A stretch of 64,000 nucleotides of DNA from Spongilla lacustris (lineage: Eukaryota; Porifera; Demospongiae; Spongillida; Spongillidae), in assembly GCA_949361645.1 (NCBI GenBank), contig OX442415.1, forward strand, positions 9,083,254-9,147,253, given 5' to 3'. Below the pieces are notes generated by a model. The model was given only the letters and a program-made list of their open reading frames with translations, had not been told where the DNA came from and searched no databases. Position 1 is the first letter of the stretch; each line of letters starts with the position of its first letter. Position numbers and translations under genes: made by a program. Below, in pieces: positions 1 to 12,089 of the stretch.

Positions 1-53
1 GGTACACAGGAGATGACACATAGAGGCACAATAAAATACCAAGCCAAACTCAC

Positions 54-614
54 TGGAACACAAAGGGACATCCAACCTGCTGCAAATCCTCCCAGAAGAC
101 GTCCCAACAGAAGAAATGCAATGAAGCCGTCCTGACTCGGCACGGAGTTGGCGCACGAGATGAACAACCATCCCAGGCTATACGGGACCCCGCCAAGCAT
201 CATCGCAGTCTTGCGACCAAAACGATCGGACGCCCAACCAGCAACTGGGCCTCCCACCAACGCTCCAATTGGAGCGAAGGCCTATAGCTCAAATAAATAC
301 ATGCTCATAGCTGAGGAAAAACAGGATCGATGGGAAATACTTACAGCAAACCAACTGCTATAATCGGAGTCCGAAGACAGACCGTGTTCTCCTGTCTCGG
401 TGCTGTTCAGTTCAGCAATAGTGGCGGAAGAGTAGCCCAACACGAACCCGTTCGACATGCTACCCAAACAGGCAACGATGGTAAAGAGAGTTATTGTCCA
501 GACTCGCGCGCCAGAAGCTTTCGAAGTCACTACCCCCTCCACGTCACCTGGCGGAGAGGAAGGTTCAATGGCACTGTACGATGCTCCCGCTTTCTTCAAG
601 CTACTTTGCGCCAT
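54..614 (-). CDS. SLC2-type sugar transporter, first two exons (5' partial gene)
   Basis: Exon 1 is 345-614 and exon 2 is 54-281, on the minus strand. They are joined across a 63-base intron (282-344, gtaagt...tag), in phase 0. The start ATG (complement of 612-614) is the first in frame. A polar N-terminus of about 40 residues leads into a first membrane helix ending NGFVLGYSS. The joined protein then reads SSWFA-AFAPIGALVGGPVAG, followed by WASDRFGRK, the loop signature of major facilitator sugar carriers. It goes on to GRLLGGFAAGW and CVP, then a gtgagt donor at 53-48. This order matches class III GLUT and Tret1-like facilitative hexose or trehalose carriers of plasma or endomembranes. The remaining ten or so helices lie left of the window. 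Substrate cannot be told from this fragment. No lesion is visible in either exon. Confidence 0.88.
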
Positions 615-1498
615 AGTACCCGTTAACTATTACGTAACCATGTGTCACATCAGTCATGCGCGTACGTGCACGTTGCATGCCAATATATTGTGATGTTTAC
701 ATGTATAGGTTAAGTTAAAAGGGTCGGGGTTGTATAACAATAGCGAATCAGAGAGATAAGACCACCCGGAAATAACACCCCTTATCCGCCAGATCATGAG
801 ACCACCGACCACCCAGGGGCAGACACAGGAATTTCTTTAGGGGGAGGGGGCACGGGTAATAATGGTTATAAGAAAGGGAGTGGGTGCGGGAGGAATATCC
901 CCCCCCCCCCCGCGCGAAGCGCGGAAGCTTTTGATACTAGCTATATCTAAGGATTGGAGTATTAAAACTATGCTATCTTATAGTTTTACTGCTTTTATTT
1001 ATATGTACAATTGAATAATTGCACTATACAAGACATAGATGAGCAAATATATATAGTTTCGGGTCTAAAATTGTTGCGACAAATATTGTCATGTGCGCCG
1101 GACCTATCGCAAATTGTGCTTCATTTGAGTCATATGAAATAATCTTTTTGAATTAATTGTGATATAGAGGCGCCGAGGTTGCTTTCCACAGCAAAAAAAT
1201 GTATGAAAATCAACGATTGTATGTAGGCAGCTGCATGTACTCAGTCTGTATCAGTCCGATCACTTGTAAAATCAAGTCTCTATAGCTATTTACGGTCTTC
1301 TTTACTGTGCTCGTCTTACCCAATATGCATATGGCGATAAATATGCACCATGCAGTGAATATGTATCAGACATAATAGGCAGAGATAATATAATAATCTC
1401 TGCTACAGGTAACAAAAGTTCGATGTTAACGCAGGACCTACATGTAGCAGATCTACATCAAAAATTAATGTTATATAAAACACAGCAACAAAAAAAGG
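615..1498. other. Upstream region of the transporter gene, no gene recognised
   Basis: AT-rich sequence with no convincing coding exon. The first 150 bases should hold the transporter's 5' UTR and promoter, but no TATA box or initiator can be assigned. A hAT-like element end (814-930) interrupts it. Confidence 0.4.
814..930. mobile_element. hAT-like element terminus (fragment)
   Basis: The stretch begins CAGGGGCAGACACAGG, then G-rich sequence, a C run (899-911) and GCGCGAAGCGCGGAAG. The same GCGCGAAGCGCGGAAG word follows the left terminus of the complete element at 15100, so this looks like one end of the same family. No matching opposite end was found nearby. Confidence 0.5.
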
Positions 1499-1536
1499 TG
1501 ATGCATGGCACTAGTTTTATCTAGTGCCATGCATCA
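1499..1536. repeat. Perfect 16-base hairpin
   Basis: Bases 1499-1514 (TGATGCATGGCACTAG) are the exact reverse complement of 1521-1536, around a six-base TTTTAT loop. An A run precedes it. No gene is attached. Confidence 0.9.
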
Positions 1537-1789
1537 TTAACAGGGCACTCGTTAATTGAAGTGACTCACACTCTCAAATTCTAGTAAATAGTAGTCAAGC
1601 TTTTGTCCGTAAACTGATCGTCCGGCGCACATATACGTTCGTAAATTGATCGTCCGCAAAGTTGTCGTGTTGAGCGGTGGCTTGCTGGCAATAATGGGTG
1701 GGTCGGCTTCCAATCCATCATGGTCCAAATCACGCAATCTAAATTTGGAGGTAAGGGCGGGGGGCGGGAGAAATGGTGTCACCATTGAA

Positions 1790-1945
<156 letters not shown>

Positions 1946-2069
1946 AAACTGCCCATTTTACGCCGTCTTGAATGATCGATTACCCTGCTTGGCAACGGCA
2001 CGGTCCGCTTTGTGTTCAATGAATATAATTAGTGGGACCGGAAAAGGGTTGAGCTGCATCACACAAATA

Positions 2070-2226
2070 CCCCACACACATACACACACACACACACATA
2101 TGCACACACATACACACACAAATACCACACATACATATACTATTGCCATACATACACATGTTCACAACATACACAACACACACACACATTCACACACATA
2201 TAAACACACATACATACACACACACA
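2070..2226. repeat. Imperfect CA-rich repeat
   Basis: Interrupted CACA/CATA tracts with TACACA words. It is probably an older, degraded neighbour of the 1793-1940 microsatellite. Confidence 0.9.
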
Positions 2227-2920
2227 AACTTCAGAGCTCTGCTGACACATACCTCTTGTCAGAGAAGAAATCGATTGGATGTCAAAAATACCCTCATCAA
2301 AACCACACATATATAGCTGCATGGTCATTACAAGATTTGTTAGTTAGAGGCAGACTGAAAAAAGAAACTCCACTTGCCTTCCAAAGATGATGACCAGCGT
2401 CTTGACACTTAAAAAAACATTGCTGAATCCCAACAGACTATCTGTATGTGCATGTAAGTAAGTGGTTTCAATTTAACACTGAGAATATTTTCTCACACCT
2501 AAAATCCCACACAAGAAAATACGCAAAATCTTAAAGGGAGGATACATTTTCCTGTCGTTTGAAAGTATTGAATTAGACGGGAAATAAGCTCCCGCCTAAA
2601 TATGGCCGGAATGCATGGTATGTAACAAGCGGGATGGTTCATTGGCGGGTTTGTGCTTGGTTATTGGCGGGGGCAGATGTGAGTGGCAGCTGACAGCACT
2701 GGTAAAAGCAGTTGCTGGAGACTGTTGTTCAGTCTAAGCGTTCGTGCACAGCATAACTACAAGCACCAGAATTTTTTTTTGTATTTGTTATTCTCTGTTT
2801 GTTGCCGTTGTGTGTGTCCTATTAGAATAGCAGATTCCTTGACCAGTGACAGATGACTTCTGGGCACAGAGAAGGCTGCAGCTGTTGGACTGTTTGTAGA
2901 ACATGTTCGATGTTGTATGT
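2227..2920. other. No gene recognised
   Basis: Unique-looking sequence with no supported exon or repeat, up to the target-site duplication of the large hAT-type element at 2921. Confidence 0.4.
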
Positions 2921-5815
2921 GGCTGGGCTAGGGTGTGTAACCGGTTATCAGGTTATTCGGGTTATTCGGATATTCGCAAAAACCTATCCGTTCGAATAGT
3001 AATTTAGCATTACTCGGAAAAATCGATTATTGGAATTGTTCTATTCGAAATAACCGGTTTGTGAATCTCCATTCGGAGGTACTTAGGTATTCGGTCTGTG
3101 TGGTCTGTGTGGTCTGTGTGCCTTTCCGCCATGTTGAAATTTCTGTACCATTCTAATTTTGATGCATCGATTTGTTGCCGTTTTTTCATTTTTTAGGATT
3201 ACCGTATCGAGTGGATCGAGAAATGGAACGATTGCTTTAAATTACTTCCTATCTAGGTCCCGACAAATTTCGAGAAAACCAAATATTGAAATACTGCAAA
3301 TTTGGAATGGAACCAAAACAAGCGCCCGGATTGGAATTGGGCTTCAATAATAACCGTAAAGCTCCACCCATATCCATAGAGAAGGGCGTAGCCCATTACG
3401 TTATGCCGTTATTACGCCAATATCCAGAGGGGACACGCTTACTGCAGTTTTACAACGTAAATATGTGCGACTTCCTATAGCAAAGGCTCTATGACTGTAC
3501 TAAGCGATTCCTACCCTAAGCGACTGGAGAGCGCCTATTCCTCCTAGCTTATTCTTTCATTTTCATCTCTACTTCATCTTCAACCCCTTTTCTTTTTTTG
3601 CCCAATTTATTTGTGTCCAAATTAAATATATTTAAGCTATAACTTTACACGATGCAGTTGTGGCGAAGGAGGAGGGGGGCGGACCTCGATCAGCTACATG
3701 CAGCATAATAATGCAATGAATATTATCACTAGGCTACACTCACTAACGTCCACTTTGTGTGTTTGTGTGTTTACTTGTTGTGCGTGTGTGAGCATGTGTG
3801 TATGGGTTTTCTAGAAGCTTCAATGGTGTGTTCCCCGCGATGTACCTCTGCATGTGACTGCCACATAGAGAGTGGGCATGCCACAGTTCATAAGCAACAC
3901 TTCAAGGTGGAGGGGAGGTCTTGCTTACACGGGGGCTCCTACTTTCCCTATTTCCTCATGCACATTAGCCCCCCTTCCTTCTCTCCAATCTCTCCCTTCA
4001 TCCTTTTCTCATCTCTAGTCTGCCTCCACTACATGTGTGTACATTCTTCTTAACTCCCCTTCTTGTTCTGAGTACGTGTAAGTTAAAGTACAGCTTTGTA
4101 CGTGCTAGCTTATAAAGTTATACGACCAGTTATTTACATTATTTACATGCCCCGCCTCCACTGCTAAAGATCGACACGTGCAACCTGCCAACAGCAATGA
4201 ACTTATAGGGGCACCTCTCACTGTATTATGCGCAACTATAAACTACAGAATAGTTTTAGAGCTGCTGGCTTGTACTTTAGGTTCACGGATTTAGTGTGCT
4301 GATACTAGGTAAGCAACCCGGCATAGTGGTCCATACATGTACATGCATACATGTAGCGGCAGCTCAGTCGATTAATGCATGCACATATACATGTATACGT
4401 AAGGACAACAGCAGTGGTGCAGAAATGCTTTCCATTGCAGTCTAGCTACATACACTAGCTTTGGATCTGATTTATACTGCTACTGTGCCACGCCCATTTC
4501 TTTGCTTTCTGTCATAAGAAATCCACAATAAAACAAAGCAGTATTACAGGTACACAATCATATGCACTTCCTTGTATTATCCAGCTGACTGAGGTTGAAA
4601 AATTGAGTCACCTTGGAGCTAGAAATGTGCACATCATAAGCAAATATCGCACCAGAATATAGGTTACCTTAATGCCCATATATGACCGTGATGGAACATA
4701 CGTAATTAATTCCCATAGAAGAAGAAAAAAAAATCTTAGCAGGATAGATCACTGGAAGTAGCAGGCTTGCTATGATGATCTGCTCTAACCCCAAGCCACA
4801 CAACTATCAGTGTGAGGTGCTTGGCAACTATAAACCTTTATTATTTAGTATTGCTCATTTCAACCAGGTGTAAATTACATAGAGAATGGAGCTAACTGGT
4901 GGCATGAATGAACTCTTGAGGGCAGAAGGTGATCATTTAAATAATAATGCAGTTAGTTCATAGTATATGTACATTTATATCTATTGTAGTGTATTTTGGA
5001 GAATTCCTATTACATATATAACATTCATGGAATGTTGTCTAGACTCCCCGGCTCCTATTATTAGACAAACTAAGAGAAGGTGCTTTCCACTGCAACTTAT
5101 GTGAAGCTGGCATATCTGAGACCTGGACTGGGTGAAAATAATTCAAGGCTGTCATAAGACGATGGTGATAGTATTTTGCTATCAAATGCATATGCAAATT
5201 ATTATCATGCAAACCATGCCTTATATTGTCTAGCTATATGTAGAGAACTTTATTGCACATGCACTACAATAGATGTAGATCTATGTACTAGTGGCCATGG
5301 AAAGGTACAAAGGGTTAGTGTCCTGGCTGAAAGGGCTGAAAGGGCTGAAAGGGCTGAAAGGGTTCAGGTAGATGATCTTAAATATGTATTAAGAATAGTA
5401 AAAACACGAAGTTTAACCCACACACTACAGGGCGTCCCCACCTTATGCAGTAAATCAATTCCTAGTGAAGGTTCTATGGCTGTACCAAGCAATTCCTACC
5501 GAAGGTTAAGAATGACACAATATAAAGAAAAGGATCTGACAGGAGAGCGCACCTATTGTGTTGGTCTCTCTCCTCATCGTTTCATTCTCATCTCTACCTC
5601 TCTTCAACTCCTTTTCTTTTTATGCCCTACGTCATTGTGTCCAAATTAAATAAGAAAAAAACTTTACATGATGCTGTTGTGGGGAAGGAGGTAGAATTTG
5701 TGCATATGTTTGTAGTACCTGTGATGATTAATGGGGAGGGAGGGTGGACCTTACACCATAATAATGCAGGTAACAAAATATCACCACTATAGGCTACCAC
5801 TTTGTGTGTATATGT

Positions 5816-5816
<1 letters not shown>

Positions 5817-5870
<54 letters not shown>
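5817..5870. repeat. (TG)n microsatellite
   Basis: Pure TG run inside a repeat arm. Its homologues at 8332-8382 and 10139-10210 lie at the same place in the other arms, so it belongs to the repeat unit. Confidence 0.97.
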
Positions 5871-5872
<2 letters not shown>

Positions 5873-8331
5873 CTTTTCTAGAATCTTCAATGGTGTGTTC
5901 CCTGATGAACCTCTGTGACTGCCACATGAAAAGTGGGCATGCCACAGTCACTTAAGGTAGGGGAGGTCTTGCTTACATCAGAGCTCCCTGCTATGCTCCC
6001 AACCTTTGAGCCTGACCTCCTGCTACTATTTCCTCGGCATGGACCTAACTCATACCTTCCCTCCAATCTCTCTTTTCATCCTTTCTCCCCTTTTCTCATA
6101 GCTCTAGTCCTCCACTACATTCTTCTCAACTCCTTTTGATTTGTATTTCTTTTCCCTTCTCCTATGAGTAACATAAACTTCAGCTTTGAATGATGCAGTC
6201 TTGTGGAAGGAGGCTAGGTAGGATTTGTTGATACATATTCCTTCTCTCCCTCACAGATGTATATATATAATTATTAATACAAACCCTATGTGCATGTGTT
6301 TATAATTTTGAAGTTTGGTATACAAGATAGCATGCAAAGGAATGAGGATGGAGGAAAGTAATGATGAGTAGTACTCAATGCAGCAGCTAAGTGGCTAGCT
6401 GAGATTAGGTATTACCTTCATACTTTTGCACTATACAATAGCTCTCCTGCTCACTTTCTCTTGAGGACAGCAGCATAGCCTCCTATATGGGTATTCTGGT
6501 TGTTACAGTTGTGAGCCAACACATTTAAAAAAGTTTACTCTGTGTTAGTGCAGCAATAAACAAATTGTCCTGTGCGTGGTTGTGTAGTAGCTACATCATG
6601 CTCTCAGTAGGCATGGTTTTCATTATGCAGGGGTTTGTGGGGTTAAGGTTACCTAAGGCAACAAAAATTGCCCAATTGTCAATTAGCTGACAAAAAGTGC
6701 TCTGTAGGATGTGTTCTAAAATATAGGAGTTGACAGGGTTGAGCATGCAACATGAGCCAACAGAAAGAGCCTTGTAGTGTATTGAGTTTTTACTACTTTT
6801 TATAGGTTGTTAAAGGGCTTCTATGCATCTGTGAGATCATCCACCTGAACCTTTTCAGCCAGAAAACTACCCTTTGTAACTTTCCATGGACACCAGCTAT
6901 AGCATGCAATAAAGTTCTCTACTTATAGCAATACCATATAAGGCTGGTTTGCATGTGAGTGATTATAATTTTTATATGAGCTAAATCCTACATGTATATA
7001 GCATACATGTAGATGCCCATCCTCTTGAACTCTCTCATTTTATAATGTGTCTTTCGGAAGAATTCCTATTGCATATGTAATATTCAATGGAAGGTTGTCT
7101 AGACTCCCCGGCTCCTATTATTAGACAAACTAAGAGAAGGTGCTTTCCACTGTAATAATTCCCTGATGCTTCTGCAACTTATGTGAAGCTGACATATCTG
7201 AGACCTGGACTGGGTGAAAGTAATTCAAGGCTGTCGTAATATGGTGATAGGTGCTATTAAGGATTTCCCCATTGTAGCTGTCAAATGCATATAAAAATTA
7301 TCCTTCACATGCAAACCATGCACTACAATAGATGTAGATCTATGTACTAGTGGCCATTGAAAGGTACAAAGGATTAGTGTCCTGGCTGAAAGGGTTCAGG
7401 TGGATGATTACACAGATGTATAGAAGTCTTTTCACAACCTATAATGTTTAACCCATGCACACTACTAGGCTCTTTCTGTTGGCTCATGTTGCTTAATCCC
7501 TAGGCCTGCCAACTCCTATATTTTAGAACGTACAAGGCACTGCCTGTCAACTAATTGACAATTGGGCAATTTTTGCTGGCTTAGGTTATTTTAACCCCAC
7601 AAACCCTTGCTTATTAAACCATACGTACATAGAGCATCACCTACCCCATACAAAGTATGCAACCCCTCTTAGGACAATATGTTTATTGCTGCACTAACAC
7701 AAAGCAGACACTTCTATGTGTTGGCTCACAATTGCAACAACCAGAATACACTTATAGGAGGCTATACCGTTGTCCTCAAGAGAAAGGGAGCAGGAGAGAT
7801 ATATTGTTCAGTGGAAGTTAGACCTGTGATTATTGCAAAGGCACGAAGGCAATACCTCATCTCAGCTAACCACTTACACAATGTAACTGCTGCATTGAGT
7901 ACACACACTTCTTTGTATGCCAACTTGTATTCCAAACTTCAAAATTACATGTACATGGGGCATATTTGTGTTTTTGTGGACTCGGAGAAGAATGGTAAAG
8001 ATGTAGGGTGCAAAAAAAAGGAGTTGAGAAGAATTTAGTGGAGGACTAGAGATAATAAAAGGGAAGAAGGGGCGAAGGGAGAGATTGGAGGGAAGGAAGG
8101 AGTTACGGCCATGAGGAAATAGGGACAGTAGGGAGGGGACAGGTAAGAAGAGGGCAGTATAGCAGAAGGTCAGGCTTACTGGTTGGGAGCATAGCAGTGA
8201 GCTCCCTTGTAAGCCCCTTCACCTCAAAGCACTGCTTATTAACTGTGGCATGCATGCCCACTCTCAACGTGGGAGTCTCAGAGGTGAACCGGCTATTGGG
8301 AACACGCCATTGAAGCTTCTAGAAAATCCAC

Positions 8332-8332
8332 G

Positions 8333-8382
<50 letters not shown>
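8332..8382. repeat. (AC)n microsatellite
   Basis: AC run beside TTCTAGAAAATCCACGG, in an arm of opposite sense to 10139-10210. Confidence 0.97.
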
Positions 8383-8383
<1 letters not shown>

Positions 8384-10138
8384 ACACCCCATATATACAC
8401 AAAGTGGACACAAGAGAGTGAAGCATAGTGGTGAAATTTCATATCATTACATTTCTATCCATTAATCATCACAGGTACCTAGGTACAAACAGATGCACAA
8501 ATTCTACCTCCTTCCCCACAACTGCATCATGTAAAGTTAATTTGGACACAAAGACATAGGGCATAAAAAGAAAAGGAGCTGAAGAGAAGTAGAGATGAGA
8601 ACGAATTAAATAAAGGATGAGGAGAGAGATCAACAGAAGAGGCGCGCTCTCCTGTCTGCTAATTTAACTATACACATCCATTATGAACCTTCTAGTTGGG
8701 TGTGACAAGAGGATAGTTTTCTATACTTACAATTGTTTTCTTCATATTGTATTGTACTTAACCTTCGGCATCGGAATCGGCGTTTAGAAGCGCTTTTTTG
8801 TAGACACGTTTATCGGTCGTCGTCCCCTCCTTATATTACGCATAAGAGGCTCAATCTACATGCAAATGTTGCAACGTAATTAACAGAAACTTATTAAATC
8901 CAAAAACTGGCGTTATAACGGTATAACGTAATGGGCTACGCCCTTCTCTATGGATATGGGTGGAGCTTTACGGTTATTATTGAAGCCCAATTCCATTCCG
9001 GGCTTGTTTTGGTTCCATTCCAAATTTGCAGTATTTCAATATTTGGTTTTCTCGAAATTTGTAGGGACCAAGATAGGAAGTAATTTTTAAAAGCAATCGT
9101 TCCATTTCTCGATCCACTCGTTAATGAAATAGTCGAAATCTGAAGCAAGTATTAGGCAAAATAGTGTGATAGAGTACTCCAAAAAAATGGAAAATCGAAA
9201 AAACGGCAACAAATCGATGCATCAAAATTAGAATGGTACAGAAATTTCAACATGGCGGAAAGGCACACAGAAATTTCTGTACCATTCTAATTTTGATGCT
9301 TCGATTTGTTGCCGTTTTTTTCGATTTTCCATTTTTTAGGAGTACTGTATCACACTATTTTGCCTAATACTTGCTTCAGATTTCGACGCTTTCATTAACG
9401 AGTGGATCGAGAAATGGAACGATTTTTTTAAATTACTTCCTATCTTGGTCCCGACAAATTTCGACAAATTTCGAGAAACCCAAATATTGAAATACTGCAA
9501 ATTTGGAATGGAACCAAAACAAGCCCGGAATGGAATTGGGCTTCAACAATAACCGTAAAGCTCCACCCATATCCATAGAGAAGGGCGTAGCCCAATACGT
9601 TATGTCGTTATAACGCCAAAATCCAGAGTTTTTGGATTTAATAAGTTGCTGTTGCAACATTTGCATGTAGATTGAGCCTCTTATGCGTAATATAAGGAGG
9701 GGACGACGGCCTATACACGTGTCTACAAAAAAGCGCTACTAAACGCCGATTCCTATGCCGAAGGTTAAGAACAATACAATATGAAGAAACGAATTGTAAG
9801 TATAGAAAATTATCCACTTGTCACACCCAACTAGAAGGTTCATAATGGATGTGTATAGTTAAAATAGCAGACAGGAGAGCGCGCCTATTCTGTTGATCTC
9901 TCTCCTCATCCTTTATTTAATTCGTTCTCATCTCTACTTCTCTTCAGCTCCTTTTCTTTTTATGCCCTATGTCTTTGTGTCCAAATTAACTTTACATGAT
10001 GCAGTTGTGGGGAAGGAGGTAGAATTTGTGCATCTGTTTGTACCTAGGTACCTGTGATGATTAATGGATAGAAATGTAATGATATGAAATTTCACCACTA
10101 TGCTTCACTCACTAGTCTCCACTTTGTGTATATATGCG

Positions 10139-10144
10139 GTGTGT

Positions 10145-10210
<66 letters not shown>
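10139..10210. repeat. (TG)n microsatellite
   Basis: TG run with GTGGTG and TATG interruptions. It is followed by CCGTGGATTTTCTAGAAGC, the same context as the other arms. Confidence 0.97.
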
Positions 10211-10211
<1 letters not shown>

Positions 10212-12089
10212 CGTGGATTTTCTAGAAGCTTCAATGGCGTGTTCCCAATAGCCACAGTTAATAAGCAATGCTTTGAGGTGAAGGGGCTTACAAGGGAGCT
10301 CACTGCTATGCTCCCAACCAGTAAGCCTGACCTTCTGCTATACTGCCCTCTTCTTACCTGTCCCCTCCCTACTGTCCCTATTTCCTCATGGCCGTAACTC
10401 CTTCCTTCCTACCAATATCTCCCTTCACCCCTTCTTCCTTTTTATCATCTCTAGTCCTCCACTAAATTCTTCTCACCTCCTTTTGTTTTGCACCCTACAT
10501 CTTTACCATTCTCCTCTGAGTCCACATAAACACAGCTTTACATGATGCAGTCTTGTGGAAAGAGGCTAGGCAGGATTTGTAATTGTGTACATGGATAATA
10601 CATATACCTTCTTACCCTCACAGATGTATAAAAATGTTCATGCCCTATGTACATGTGTTCATAATTTTGAAGTTTGGAATACAGGTTGGCATACAAAGAC
10701 ATGAGGATGGAGGAAAGTAAGGATGTGTGTGTACTCAATGCAGCAGTTAAGTGGTTAGCTGAGATGAGGTATTGCTTTCGTGCCTTTGCAATAATTACAG
10801 GTCTAACTTCCACTGAACAATATATCTCTCCTGCTCCCTTTCTCTTGAGGACAACAGTATAGCCTCCTATAAGTGTATTCTGGTTGTTGCAGTTGTGAGC
10901 CAACACATAGAAGTGTCTGCTTTGCGTTAGTGCAGCAATAAACAAATTGTCCTAAGAGGGGTTGCATACTTTGTATGGGGTAGGTGATGCTCTATGTACG
11001 TATGGTTTAATAAGCAAGGGTTTGTGGGGTTAAAGTAACCTAAGCCAGCAAAAATTGCCCAATTGTCAATTAGTTGACAGACAGTGCCTTGTACATGTGT
11101 TCTAAAATATAGGAGTTGGCAGGCCTAGGATTAAGCAACATGAGCCAACAGAAAGAGCCTAGTAGTGTGTGGGTTAAACATTATAGGTTGTGAAAAGACT
11201 TCTATACATCTGTGTAATCATCCACCTGAACCCTTTCAGCCAGGACACTAATCCTTTGTACCTTTCAATGGCCACTAGTACATAGATCTACATCTATTGT
11301 AGTGCATGGTTTGCATGTGAAGGATAATATACATTTGACAACTACAATGGGGAAATCCTTAAGAGCATCTATCACCATATTACGACAGCCTTGAATTACT
11401 TTCACCCAGTCCAGGTCTCAGATATGCCAGCTTCACATAAGTTGCAGAAGCATCAGGGAATTATTACAGTGGAAAGCACCTTCTATTAGTTTGTCTAAGC
11501 CGGGGAGTCTATAAAACCTTCCATTGAATGTTATATATGTAATAGGAATTCTCCCGAAAGACACATTATAAAATGAAAGAGTTCAAGTGGATGGACATCT
11601 ATGCTATATACATGTAGTATTTCCCTATTGTAGCTATCAAATGCATATAAAAATTATAATCACTCACATGCAAACCAGCCTTATATGGTATTGCTATATG
11701 TAGAGAACTTTATTGCATGCTATAGCTGGTGGCCATGGAAAGGTACAAAGGGTAGTCTCCTGGCTGAAAGGGTTCAGGTGGATGATCACACAGATGCATA
11801 GAAGCCCTTTAACAACCTATAAAAAGTACTAAAAACTCGAATTTTAACCATATATGGGCATTATCCAAGGTGACTCAATTTTTCAACCTCAGTCAGGTGG
11901 ATAATACAAGGAAGTGCATATGTTTGTGTACCGTGTAATACTGCTTTGTTTTATTGTGGATTTCTTATGACAGAAAACAAAGGAATGGGCGTGGCACAGT
12001 AGCAGTACAAATCAGATCCAAAGCTAATGTATGTAGTTAGACTGCAATGGAAAGCATTTCTGCACCACTGCTGTTGTGCTTACGTATAC

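Larger units (their letters stand above)
6780..11860. repeat. Palindrome centred near 9268, arms about 2.5 kb
   Basis: 6780-9262 is nearly the reverse complement of 9275-11860. The centre reads GGCACACAGAAATTTCTGTACC around 9258-9280. Landmarks match on both arms: the MFIAALTQSRHFYVLAHNC reading frame at 7679 plus and 10945 minus, the CA/TG run, and GAGACCTGGACTGGGTGAAA. Confidence 0.85.

Noticed and set aside
7679..8038. 119-residue frame MFIAALTQSRHFYVLAHNC, also present inverted at 10538-10945
   Set aside because: It is conserved only as much as the surrounding repeat arms. A third, older copy near 6380-6560 is broken, and no domain is recognised, so coding is unsupported.
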